Under the pieces are notes generated by a model. That model was given only the letters and a program-made list of their open reading frames with translations. It was not told the origin of the DNA and made no database searches. From NCBI GenBank assembly GCA_015680685.1, contig MNCI01001846.1, forward strand, positions 292,902 to 356,901: a DNA stretch of 64,000 bases. Direction: 5' to 3'. The stretch comes from Gnetum montanum. Lineage: Eukaryota > Streptophyta > Gnetopsida > Gnetales > Gnetaceae. The number at the start of each line of letters is the position of its first letter. The first letter of the stretch is position 1. Shown one piece after another: positions 35,394 to 46,300 of this stretch. A program made the position numbers and the translations under genes.

Positions 35394-36763
35394 CAAGCAG
35401 GATTAATAAATATATTTTTTTTATTTTCTTTTATTTTACAACTTTTTATTTTCCATTTTTTCATTTTTCAACTTTTTGTGTGTGTTTGTGTTTTATGTTT
35501 TTGTAAGTAATCTTATCTATGAATAAAACACTCATGTGGATCATTGGTTGAGGTGTGTTTTATGTTATTAAGTCATGAGTGATCAATTATTTTGGAACAG
35601 TGAGCCCATTGCATCCACTCATCCACTCTATCGATAAGAGGTTCTGTCTAAGGGTACAGTGATATTCTTGAAATTTCTAAAACTTACAATTAATTTTGTG
35701 TCATTGTACCCAGAATGAAGAAGGATGGACCAAGAGGGAATGGTTAGGGTGTGACAGCAAGGGGACTTGTGGATTCTCTTTGGTGTCATCTGTGGATGTT
35801 ATCATGTAACTTGGTTGTACTAAGATCCTTGTAAATCTAATGAAAAATGGGAGTAAGAGTAATCAAAAGGGCACTTGAAAATCAAACGCTATTCTAGAAG
35901 GTCCCACTGGAAAGACATGCACCCATGCCTGAAGGTTGGCGGTTTCTCTAGATTCAGTAAAGTGAAAAAGAAAAAGAAAAAGAAAAGAACAACAAAGTGC
36001 CATAAAACAAAAATCACTCCTCCCTTGTACTAAACGCCAAGTGATCGTACGCCTTGTTGCTATGGTACTCTCATAGTTGTTCATCATGGGATGAACCAAT
36101 GCGATGTCACTGTTTGGAAGGATGGATTTGGTCTTGATCTTGGAATGACGGGTTAATGACACATTAATTATGCTTTACATGCAGGATTCATTGTGCCTTG
36201 AGTCAATTACCTCATGTCCCAATTTCTACAATCCCTTTCTATAGTTTATCTCATCTCACTATTCGTGTAATTGTAGCACATGTCCCATGTAGCATAGAAT
36301 TTTCATCTCATTCTGGTGATATTTACCTGTGTGTGTTTTGTGGAGTTAGTGCAGATTACCTCTAACCCTTCTAGTGCCCACGGACACTTTAAGTGTGATT
36401 ACACAAGGGCATAATAGGTTGAAACCTACTTTGGGGAGGATCCACTTGTGTAATTTTGTTATAATCTTCATTAATTCTATAGCTAGAACACACAATTTCT
36501 TACCCTTAGCTTGCGTTTACATAACTTTCTTTCCCTATTATTATCCCTCTTAATTTTCAGTTCCAATGTACCATTAAATTCCCTTTTCTTCATAACCCCC
36601 AAAATTAAAATTGTTAAAATTCACATCATTATCATTCATAGTGCCTTTAAACTTCATGTAATTACCCTTGAACACCTTTATGCATGCTAATGTCCTTCAT
36701 ATTTTGCCTTAATTTCAGAAAAATCATTAAAAATTTCGATCTTTTGGAGTGTCTCACATTAGT
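35394..36763 (+). other. element C non-coding spacer between gag and the second ORF
   Basis: AT-rich, with T runs at 35410-35480 and no protease or pol motif. In position it replaces the pol region. Short minus-strand frames (35863-36162, 36662-36934) are not recognisable. Confidence 0.65.
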
Positions 36764-36830
36764 AGGGACAAGATATCGCGTACGCGATGTATCGTACACG
36801 ATATCGCGTCCCCTATTCCTATAAATAGGG
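36764..36830 (+). promoter_or_regulatory. internal promoter-like block: GATATCGCG hairpin plus TATA box
   Basis: GGGACAAGATATCGCGTACG (36765-36784) and CGTACACGATATCGCGTCCC (36793-36812) are imperfect inverted repeats with an 8-base spacer. They carry the same CGATATCG/CGCG words as the LTR U3. A TATA box, CCTATAAATAGGG, follows at about 36818-36830. About 30 bp on, GCTACACTTAGC could hold the start site. The arrangement copies the LTR promoter but lies inside the element, upstream of the second ORF. Confidence 0.6.
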
Positions 36831-37191
36831 TACCCCGCCGCTACACTTAGCTTCATTTTCAAATTTCTGCGAGGGGAGTTGTTGAATTTTTTCTCTGCGA
36901 CTTGCGACTGTGTGACCCTTGATTTTTCCATCATATCTCGCGCACTGGTGCTCCGATTTTTGTTCCGTTTGAACCTGCTTGAACCCAGAGTGTTCAGTTT
37001 AGTTGTGGGGGAGAGACACTTATCGAAAAGTGCTCAAATTTTTTGAAATTTATCATTGCCCAAGGACATCAATTAGGGTCATTAACTTAACACTTAACAT
37101 AATTGTGCCGAATATTATATACCCCTTAAGTACACCGGAAGATTAGCAATGAACCCACTTAAGTTATAGGACTTATCATTTTACCTTTCAG

Positions 37192-39977
37192 GCAAGATCA
37201 CACGATATAATATCTAATCTTTAATTAAGGCAAGTAGTAAGGTATAACTTAATTCTCCAAACAACCTTGTCGGACAACATGCAGAACATGAGGTACACTC
37301 ATTTAGCATCCATCAGGAAGAACCTCCTACCAGATGATCTGAGCAGGTAGAAGGAGAAGTTGCTGCTGCACCTGAACCGGGACAACAACTCACATTGTCC
37401 CAAGAATGTGTTCAGGCTATCCACAAGAAGTCCACATTCGTTGTAGTGATTGTGGAACTTAACTTCGATTCTTTTGCAGAGTTTGCTCCTGAGGCTGTTA
37501 GGGATCACCTCAAAGGGTCTCCCTTATGGCCTGTCCTCTCGACAAGCAGTGCTTGGTACTTAGGTGAAATGTACCAGTTCTGGCACAATAGGGAACAAGG
37601 CACCACAGTTAACATTGGTGGTGTGATAGTAGACTTTTCTGCACAGGCGATTTCAGAAGTGCTTAACCTTCCGAATTTAGGACCCCACGTTGCTCGGTTA
37701 TCTACCTAATCAGACCCTGATGTGCGAAAGGAATGGCTAGAGAAGGCTTACGGCAGAGATAAGGCTTTTGGCGAGCTGACAACGGAAGAGCGGATCTATT
37801 TCAAAATCAGAACTTATCACCTCTTCCCCACAAAAGGTTTAAAAAGAATATCGACGTATGCGGTAAGAGGATGTGCAGTGTTGATGGGAAAGGTTAATGC
37901 TAACCTACCCCATCTATATTTAACGGAGATCCTAAGACGGTTTGAAAAATGGAAGACAGGAAAGATGGCATTGCCTTTCCCCTGTCTTATTAGAAAACTG
38001 TGTCAGTGGGCTGGTATTGGGGGGTACACCAATGACGTCCTCCGTAAGGCCCAACAAGCTTCCTATGCTGAATTGTTAAAAGCGCTAGCTCCAAGGAAGA
38101 GTACTGGCAAGGAGCTGGAACCCGAAGAAGAAGAAGAACAAATGACTGGACCACCTGCAACTCAACTTGCAGGACCCAGCCAAACTCCAGCCATGGGTCC
38201 CAGCCAACAACAAGAGGAAGCAAGACTTAGCACAGGTCAGGATCAACCATTGCGCCAAGACTATAGACTATCAATGAGCCATCTCAAGGCTATCACTGAG
38301 ATGGTCAGTTGGGGAAGTCATGATGACACAAGTCTCTTCCATGTCATCGATGATGCCGTTCAGCCTACAATCTCATTGGATCACATAAAAGGTGAAATAT
38401 CCATCCAAACAGGAGGAGGGGAAAATGAATGGTCACAACAGATCTCTGGGAACGCGGCATCATTTCAAGTGCAGTTAGAGACTGGTGAAGGTGCCACTGT
38501 GGTGGTCATGCAACACCAGAATGCCGCGGGAGCTGTTGAGGTGGTCACTGACCACATCAAGGAATCATTTAATGTGCCTGTTGTGCCACAGGCAGATCTT
38601 TTAGAAGCAAAAGATGCTCAAACTCTTGCCAGAACCTCAATGTCTCCTGCAGAGCATGAGGATGCATTAGACAGGTTGCTTCAAATAGAACAAACTTTGA
38701 CGTCCCTGTTTGACATCCCTGAGGATGTCACGGCAATTCAGTCAGACCTCATCTCTACCAAGGGGAAGCTGGTCATCTCTGAAGTTAGGGCGGAGCATGC
38801 TGAAGCAGAAGTACACAAATTACAAGAGCAGCTCACAGCCTTGCACGCAGCACAGTGGAATCCTTTGCAATTTGTTCCCGCAAACCAGCTCAAAAACTTC
38901 AGAACTGAGCAACTGACTAAACTAACTGCAAAAAATAAAAAGGTGGCTGAGGAAAAGGAGAAGGCTGTTTGGGATTCCTCAGTAGTTGAAGCGCAAACCC
39001 ATGCGCACTTTAAGGCACTCAAAGCCTTAGAAGAGGAGAATAAGAAGTTGGTTGCAGATAATCTCCGGTTGACATTTGTAGAAAAACAAAAGAATGTTCT
39101 CAATGAGCACTTTCATCAACTTCGGGAACAATTCATTCGAGTCAACCGTGATGTGAGTCATTTAGCCAGGGAGAATCGAACCCTCTCGATGGAGGAGGTA
39201 TGCACCATTCGCCAGAATTCAGCAATTGAAATCAGCGCGTGGCAAGATGAAGCTAAACAACATGAAAAGCTGAAGGAGCACTTCCGTGATCAGGTGGGAA
39301 TGTACAAACAAATCCTGGAAAAGGAGATCCACATGGCCAAAGCTCAGATAAATAATCTTAGTGCCCAAGACACTGATTGGAGGACCATTGTGGACACTTA
39401 TGCCTTCGCCCATCAAGCGGAAGTTAAAAACCAGGACCTGCAAATCCAAGATTTGATAGAATACATGGAGTTGGCAAACCTTAGATATGCCAACCTTGCC
39501 ATGTTAACAGTAGGACACTGGAGATCAGAGCTGGAGCAGCAGGTAGCATCCACTCATCTCAAATATGAAACAGAATTTATAGAATGTAAGAAACTGGTTG
39601 AAAAATTGGACATTGTAAATTTTGAGCTCGAGGTGGTTAAAGCAAGCTATCAGGGACAAAAGGATGTGTCAACCAACCTGGCTCGACAGCTAACAAACCT
39701 TCATGAATACAAAGATAAAGCTAGAGCCTATGAAGAGGAACGACGGGTGTTCGTGGCATGGTACGTCAAGGCCAATCAGATGTTTCCACAACTACCATGT
39801 TCGTGGGAGGTGCTGACTCCATCAAACATAGGAACACTTGCATGGACGGCACAGGACCCTCAGACTGAAGAGGAGAAGCTCCAAGCTATTCTTCAACGCC
39901 ATCAAACTTCCAGGATTGGAGCACACGACAAAGGAAAGACACCTATGGAGGAGCCACCACCACTAGGAACTACATGA
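37192..39977 (+). CDS. element C second ORF: globular N-terminal domain plus long coiled coil, function unknown
   Basis: The frame is open from about 37240 to the TGA at 39975-39977 except for TGA at 37335 and TAA at 37707. The 751 codons from 37722 have no stop. There is no clear ATG start. A good splice acceptor (TTTACCTTTCAG, ending 37191) suggests a spliced leader from the promoter at 36764. The N-terminal part (LWPVLSTSSAWYLGEMYQFW, VNIGGVIVDFSAQAISEVLN, then TEERIYFKIRTYHLFPTKG and WAGIGGY) recalls by eye the 'putative plant transposon protein' domain of Athila-type elements. Then come a Glu run (38119-38142), a Pro/Gln linker and a heptad-rich coiled coil (about 38660-39760). No membrane segment, protease or RT motif is seen. 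It could be a structural accessory or captured protein. Confidence 0.7.
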
Positions 39978-40116
39978 GTTCCTCATTTTTGTAAATAGTG
40001 TAGCATTTTTTCTATGTTGTGTCTTTCCCACACTGCGGAGTTGTATTTCACTTTTTCAGTTAATAATCCCATACCTATCCACTGTGTAATTAATGGAACT
40101 TGTTCTCCTTGTAACT

Positions 40117-40148
40117 CGAGGACGAGTTTTCATTCAGTTGTGGGGGTA
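40117..40148 (+). other. polypurine tract region of element C
   Basis: CTCGAGGACGAGTTTTCATT is followed by CAGTTGTGGGGGTA directly before the 3' LTR. The same arrangement, reversed, lies beside D's 3' LTR at 26173-26212. The G-rich TGGGGGTA is the likely plus-strand primer. Confidence 0.85.
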
Positions 40149-41163
40149 TGATGGGACGCGATATTGCATGGGCCACAATATCGCGTACGCAATATCACGG
40201 CCGTCACGATATCACATTTCCCGCGATATCGCGTTGTCCCCTGCGATATCGCGTACGCGATATCGCAGTCCGCCGCAATATCTATAAATAAGAGCGACTC
40301 TCCCTTATTTGACATCCCAGTTTTAGAGTAGCAAAGCTCTGACAGTTTGATCCCTCTAGAGTTAGTTTATTTTCCAGTGTCTGCCCGCAGTGTGGTGAAT
40401 GTGGTTGTACGGTGTCTTTATTCGAGTGTATCGTACTTGGACACACACATGATCGGCAATAAAGATCAAGATTACTTCATCATTGCAGCATTCACTTTGT
40501 CATTTATTTACTTGTTATTTATTTAATGTTATTTATTGCTTTCATAGCACGATGTAAGTATGACTTGATTACAAGCATTTATGGATGTGTACGACTAGTC
40601 AAGGAATCGGTTGCTTATCGCGATTAGTCTCTCATCCTTAAACTCCTAGAAGCGGAACGAGTACTACTTGGTTACGAGCATTTAAGTGTGACTACTTGGT
40701 AGCCCAGTGGCGTAGCCAGGATCTGTGCTTGGTAATCCCAGTGGTGTATTTGGGATCTACACTTGGTAATCCCAGTGGTGTACCTAGGACCTGCGCTTGG
40801 TAGTCCCAATGGTAGTCGTGCACGAAGTCCAAGATGTGTACGGTTGATCAAGGAATCGGTTGCTCATCGCACTTAGGCTAGAATAGATTCTCTTACCCTT
40901 TCCCTCTTAGCTTAGTTTAGTTAATATTATTTTTCCACTATCATCAGGAGTAGCAGTAGAATAGGAACACATCATACACCTCACTCTGGACTAAAACATA
41001 CGTGACATATGATAAATACTAGTCCAGGTGAGAAGACAGCGAACTATGACCTAAGGTTAACTGTCTAGGTGCCACAACTAGTCCGTCTACGGAGTTCGAC
41101 CGGATCGTGCGTGAAACGCTCGTATTCGTATGGTTGAGCGAAGGGATACCTCGCCGCTCATCA
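40149..41163 (+). repeat. 3' LTR of element C (1015 bp)
   Basis: It starts TGATGGGACGCGATATTGCA and ends GCCGCTCATCA. It differs from the 5' LTR mainly by substitutions in the GATATC palindromes and a duplication in the TTATTTA tract near 40512-40535 that makes it 17 bp longer. Confidence 0.95.
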
Positions 41164-41168
41164 TCCAC

Positions 41169-41445
41169 AAAGCTCGTATTTATTGTCGTACACAACTTGC
41201 GTTCAGGTACAAAGCTGCTCGAATAAAGATCTGTTCACTTGGGGACTCCTACTGTGGGCACATGGGAAATTATTCTATCTCTGGAGTGATCAATCTGCCA
41301 GAGCTTCACTACTTTATGCCTATTATTCTCAATAAGGGGAGTGCCGTCTCTTATTTATAGATATGGCGGCTGACCGCGATATCACATACGCGATATCACA
41401 GGGGAAGACGCGATATCGTGGCTCATGCGATATCGCGTCCCATCA
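41169..41445 (-). repeat. 5' LTR of element D, U3-side part
   Basis: It continues the LTR after element C (AAAGCTCGTATTTATTG onward) and matches 25897-26172. It includes the minus-strand TATA box near 41360 and GATATC palindromes at 41378-41435. It ends CGTCCCATCA at 41445. Confidence 0.92.
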
Positions 41446-41900
41446 TTGATAAAAAAGGGATTCAAAATATTGTAGTAGATTACTTATCAAGGTTAAGATG
41501 GGAATTTTAGGAAAATGACGAACTAGTATCAAATCAATTTCTTGATGAAAATTTATTCACAAGAACAACAATTGTTGTAGACTCAATAGTGAAGTTATGA
41601 ATCACTAATTATATGACATATCTTACTACACAAGAGCTTCTTGTTGAATGGGATAAGAAACAAAAAAGAAAAAAGAAAAAGAAAATAGTTTCTCCACAGG
41701 GTAAAAAGGTATATGAAAATTAATGGAAACCTCTATAAAATATGTGTTGACAGGTTGATAAGATGATGCCTTTTAGAAGAAAGTCAACAAAGGGTCATAC
41801 AAATTGCACATGAAATCAATTTCTATAACATTTGCTTTTCCTAGATGTCTTTTTCCTTTTTGAAATCAATCTTCTTAACCATAAAAAGGAATTGGTATTA
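41446..41900 (+). pseudogene. element A RNase H end and integrase N-terminal zinc region
   Basis: After D's right target site the frame reads DKKGIQNIVVDYLSRL, the conserved RNase H/integrase linker (DKKGxENxVADxLSRL in relatives). It thus continues the frame left at 25246. CLLEESQQRVIQIAHE near 41770-41815 resembles the start of the integrase HHCC region. Similarity is lost by about 41900; the integrase core and 3' LTR are missing. Confidence 0.8.
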
Positions 41901-42020
41901 AGCAGGTAGGAAGACTTACATTCATCCAATTACATAATATAATTTTCCTAATTCTTGCAACTTTTGCCATTGTGAAGGGCATTTGTTTAATGTTTGTTCT
42001 TTTCTACTAAAAAAAGAAGA

Positions 42021-42335
42021 AGTTGAAGATGGAAAAAACCATCTTAAGGTGAAAAATGAAAAATCTAGTTAATATCAATGCTAAGAATGATTAAATGATA
42101 ATAAAAAATTTAGAAAAGACAAAAGCTTTGCGAATATTTTTACTTGTACTAAATAAAGCATTGATTACTTTGGACAAAGAGCTAAAGATAGAAAAAAACA
42201 ATCTCAAGGTGAAGAAATGAAAAATCTCATTAATATCAATAATAAGAATGATCGAATGATAATAAAGAATTTAGAAAAGACAAAAGCTTATGTGAATATT
42301 TTTACTTGTACTAAAGACAGACAAAGAGCTTGTAG
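42021..42335 (+). repeat. diverged two-copy tandem duplication, period about 159 bp
   Basis: The segment from GAAGATGGAAAAAACC (near 42025) through GAATATTTTTACTTGTACTA repeats from AAAGATAGAAAAAAAC (near 42184) with scattered substitutions. It lies just beyond the last pol similarity of element A, in AT-rich sequence without a recognisable frame. Confidence 0.85.
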
Positions 42336-43304
42336 GACATTTTTTCATATTTGATAGGAATATTGTCAACTAAAAAAAGTAAAATAAGCATTGAGGTAAA
42401 GGTCACCTAGAAGTTGTTCAATCATCTTTTGGTGAATCTTGCTTTGATGCAAATATTAGCATTAAGCCATAACTCTCTATCTCGAATCCTTTTGCTATTT
42501 TAAGTTCAAGCATGGGTGTTGAAAGTGATCTAAATGTTGTTAGGATTGGAATCTCCTCCTTACTAACAATTAATTTTCATCACCTGCATTTTAAAGCATC
42601 AATTGTAAGGTTGTATACTTAAGCAAACATTTCTAAAATTGGGATATTTTATCTTTCTATATTATTTTTTATGTTGTCTATTCTATGTCAAATATGTGAT
42701 GTACTTTAAATTTATTTTTCTGCTTATTATTAATATTTTTTAAGGCCATGAAGAAGTAAGATATGTAATTGCCTCGAAATCCTCCTTTTCAAGGTAAAAC
42801 TCTTAATTGAATAGCTCAAATTATAAGTGTGATTCTCATGAATATTAACAGGATATAAAGGTCTATTTTGAGTATGTATTCTGAGGTTAAATATTGTTAA
42901 AAATAAATGTTTTCCCTTCCCACCTTTACTTAAAACAAGGTCAACATCTTACGCAAAGCTAAATGTCTTCCATGAAGAAGTAAGATACTTTGTTAGGAGG
43001 CTAAGCAAGGAGAGTAGGTGGGAGAATGAACGGAACACAGAGACTGTTTGCACCGAAGGCTCTGCAAACGCATTTGCAGGCTTCCATCTTAGCATGCACC
43101 AGCAAAAACGAGAAAAAGAGCGTAAGTCGGTAGCAAAATCTGCGACGGTGAAAATTCAACATCAAAGTGTTGGAAAACAGTTTTAACTTTGAATATTTCC
43201 TAAATTCGTAATGAAACTGCATCGCAAGTCTCCTCCATTTTATGTCTTTTGGTGACGAGATTCCCCCTCACTTGGGTGACTTGGAAGAATGCCAAAAATG
43301 AGTA
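42336..43304. other. AT-rich DNA between element A and the NHL gene
   Basis: No gene recognised. The part from about 43000 is GC-richer and should contain the promoter and 5' UTR of the gene starting at 43305, but no clear TATA box stands out. Confidence 0.5.
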
Positions 43305-46300
43305 ATGGCGTTAATCTTTGCCAACGCCATTCTCAAGTGGAGCAGAGTGCTTACTACTCATCGTATTCGTCGTCTGCTTTCTTCCTCCAGATGTGGACTT
43401 TTCTTACAAGAAGGTAAAATTACGTGCACTCTACTTTAATGTCGTTAGGTATAATGCTGAGTGAGCGAAAACTACCTGTGATTTGTTTTTGTTTTCTTCT
43501 CCATTTTAACTAGTACCCATGTAATTAGTCATATGGCAAGTGTAATAGGGATTCTGGCGTCGTTTCTTTTAAAATACAAGGTTGCCTCTGATATATAAAT
43601 GGAAAAATCTATCCAACGCATTTCCAGTAGAAATTTTGATGTAATATTTAGTAAAAGTGTTGATTCCAACACTAGAATGATATTAAAATATGAAATTTAC
43701 CGACTTGATTGTTTTGGACTAAGTGTAACAAGATGTCAGATACAAGAATTTGAAAGAACTCTCAAATTTTTTGAACTTAAAGATGGCCTGTGAAATAAAG
43801 TTTAACAATAGCAGGTCAGTGCAATACTACTTAGGTTTTGGATATTGATTTACATAGCGTTACCAAGTGAATCATGTTAAAAGATATTGAGACACCCACA
43901 AGACACTGCTGTGATTCTGCTTTACATCCCTGAAAAACATATATTCAGAGAAATTATGTGAAAAGGATTGAATGGTTGACACAAGCAAAAATGTGATGCG
44001 AATTATCCAATTCAAAATTAGCCATGCTTTAGGCCATAAGGTTAAATTAATTAGGGATGACAACGTTGTTGTTGCAATAGAATGTAAATGTGTCCTTGTG
44101 AGTTTTTGTGTTCTTGTGCTATTGGATCTACATGCTCATGCTTCAAATAAAAATGACTGCCTATTTGGAGTTCAACACTTTGCGCTTTTGTTCATGAATA
44201 AGGGGAAAAATTAGTTAAGTGGTTGGTGTTTGGACCAAGATAATTCATAATTGTGTAATGAATTTTTAATGTCATAAGCCATCCATGGATCACAATCTAC
44301 AGATAAAACAGCAAAGAACTAGGAATGGAATTGTTATCTTGGAAGAGTGATTCTTTTCTCCTTACTGATCATAACATGCTTAAATATCAATTTTTGCCAG
44401 GAATTGACCTTGTGTTTCTTTACACACACAAGATTTATGCCCAATCTGTGACCAAACTATTACCTGTGGTGGACTTCAAAGGCTTGCTTCCAGGCACTTC
44501 AATTTTAATTACGTAATAAAAAAGGCTGTCATCCTAAAAGGATCATCACCTAGAGACTCAATGCTCATCCTACCAAGTAGGTTTGTGTGAGGGCTGGTAG
44601 ATAAGTGAAAATCTAACCTCTTTTCAAGTGGCTGTTCTCAAGCTTGAACCTAGGTATTACAACCTATGAAATGAGTACCTTACCATCACTCCAACCTGAC
44701 AATAGGCTGTCATCCTATATTATTGAAATTACTAGGTTGTAGTCTTTTTGTTTGGTAGTATTTTTTTGAATGGATTATGCATTTACATACATGGCATGCT
44801 TTTTAACCTTACATATCTATTTTAAAGATGTTATCCTGAAGAAATGTGTTTCTGATCAATGGCCACAAGGAGTCTACATTATGGGTTAAATTTTTTTATG
44901 GACTTGTATGACTTATATTTATAACTTCTGCATAGTCATTGTAGTTGGTTATTTCATGTTCTCAAATAGTTGTTCCTTAGGTATTCCATTTCAGAGTTTG
45001 GCTTACCCACATGCATTGAGATTGTTATTGCAACATCCAGTATGGTGTCAACCAGAAATTGTTCTGATAAATAACACATTCAATCGCAGGTATTGTTATG
45101 TCTTTCCCAGTTTTGCTTGTAATCTCTTTTCTTATATAATGTACCAAGTTATTTGTGTTAGGCCATTGTACTTATTCGTTTGTTATCATTAGGTAGCATA
45201 TAGATTGGTCAAATTCACTGTTGCATTTTGTCTATTCAAGTGGCTTCTCATTTATTCATTTTGGAAATCTTGATGAATGAAATTCACCTTGGTGCTGTTG
45301 ATTTGCATTAATAATTCTACCTATTTCAGCATCTACATTTCCTTACGTATCTGTCATTATACATGGAAGCTTCATTATACATGGAATCTTAATGATGGGA
45401 TAACTGTGATAACTCTTTATTTGAGATGAACTTTTGACATTTTCTTAATTGCATGGAATCTCACAGGTGGCTAACCATGTTAGGTCAATCAAATGAAGAT
45501 CATTGCCATCCAGATTTCTTAACATACGTGAGATCAACATTAGAGAATCTTGAAGGTTTTGTATCTATTTAATTGTTCTTTATGCCCAATTTTGTTCCAC
45601 TGTTTAGCACACATTTTACTATAGAATCTTGAAGGCTCCTGACTTTCAAGAACACATTTTTTATAAGCTGATCATGATAACATTGTATTTGTTGCTTTCA
45701 TGTAAAAAATAAAGGAGGTGACTTTTCAGTTAAGGAGTGTGATTTGCAACCCCAAGTCACAGGCTCAATCCCTACAGGCTGCTGAGATTTACAGGCATTA
45801 TGTAAAAATTGTTGAAACTGAACTGGTCCAATAGATCCATGGAGTCTAGATGTAATTAAAAATAATTTCATAAAGTATATTCCGTGTTTGTAGTGATTTT
45901 CTTGTTGTTTGTGGTTTGATTTTTATTGATATGCATACTCTTTAGTATCAAACCATTATTTTTTTAGCAAGTAATGATTTTTCTACTCAAAGTCAACCAT
46001 AGTTATCCAACCAATCAATTTCATGTTTAAGGGCCAGTTCAGCATGAAACTTGACTTGTTCAGTTTTTAATTTTCGGTTCTCATTTTGAGTGCATGATAA
46101 TATGTAGGTGGCCAAAAAAGTTTTTTCCCACTAACATAGAAGAAGGATGATGACCTTTATAACCTATTTTTTACAGGATTCTTGGCCATTCAATTAGTTG
46201 TTTGGCTAAGGGATGTTGATTTGTAAAGTGTCACCTGCAAAAGAACGATTTTATCATAGTAAGTTTTGTTGATCAAGCACTAAGGGTATGGCACAAGTGT

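Larger units (their letters stand above)
32264..41163 (+). mobile_element. Gypsy element C: youngest, non-autonomous, gag plus a coiled-coil ORF
   Basis: A complete 8.9-kb element: 5' LTR 32264-33261, primer site 33263-33280, gag, non-coding spacer, internal promoter-like block, long ORF, polypurine tract and 3' LTR 40149-41163. A perfect target duplication TCCAC lies at 32259-32263 and 41164-41168. It is inserted in the 5' LTR of element D. The two LTRs are nearly identical outside the U3 palindromes, so it is the latest insertion in the nest. No protease, RT, RNase H or integrase is present. Confidence 0.95.
25247..41445 (-). mobile_element. Gypsy element D, minus strand, gag-protease only, interrupted by C
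   Basis: Its ends TGATGAG (25247) and CCCATCA (41445) are flanked by a perfect duplication TTGAT (25242-25246, 41446-41450). On the minus strand the order is 5' LTR (41445-41169 plus 32263-31612, split by C), primer site 31611-31594, gag, protease, about 2 kb non-coding, polypurine tract and 3' LTR (26172-25247). Without C it is about 7.3 kb. No RT, RNase H or integrase is recognisable, so it looks non-autonomous. Confidence 0.9.
12419..41900 (+). mobile_element. Gypsy element A: old outer host element, interrupted by B and D
   Basis: A 5' LTR (12419-13297) is followed by a primer site, gag, protease, RT, RNase H and the start of integrase, all + strand and heavily mutated. It is the same family as C and D, shown by shared LTR landmarks (TATA box, AATAAAGATCGAGATT, CTTGGTAATCC repeats, CACTCATCA end). 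Element B lies in its gag and element D (with C inside) in its pol. A's translation resumes in frame across both. No 3' LTR is recognisable, so the right end (about 41900) is where pol similarity fades. Confidence 0.85.

Noticed and set aside
36764-36830. A nested solo LTR of the same family at the internal palindrome
   Set aside because: There is no TGATG start, no CTCATCA end and no target duplication around it, and the inverted-repeat design differs from the LTR array.
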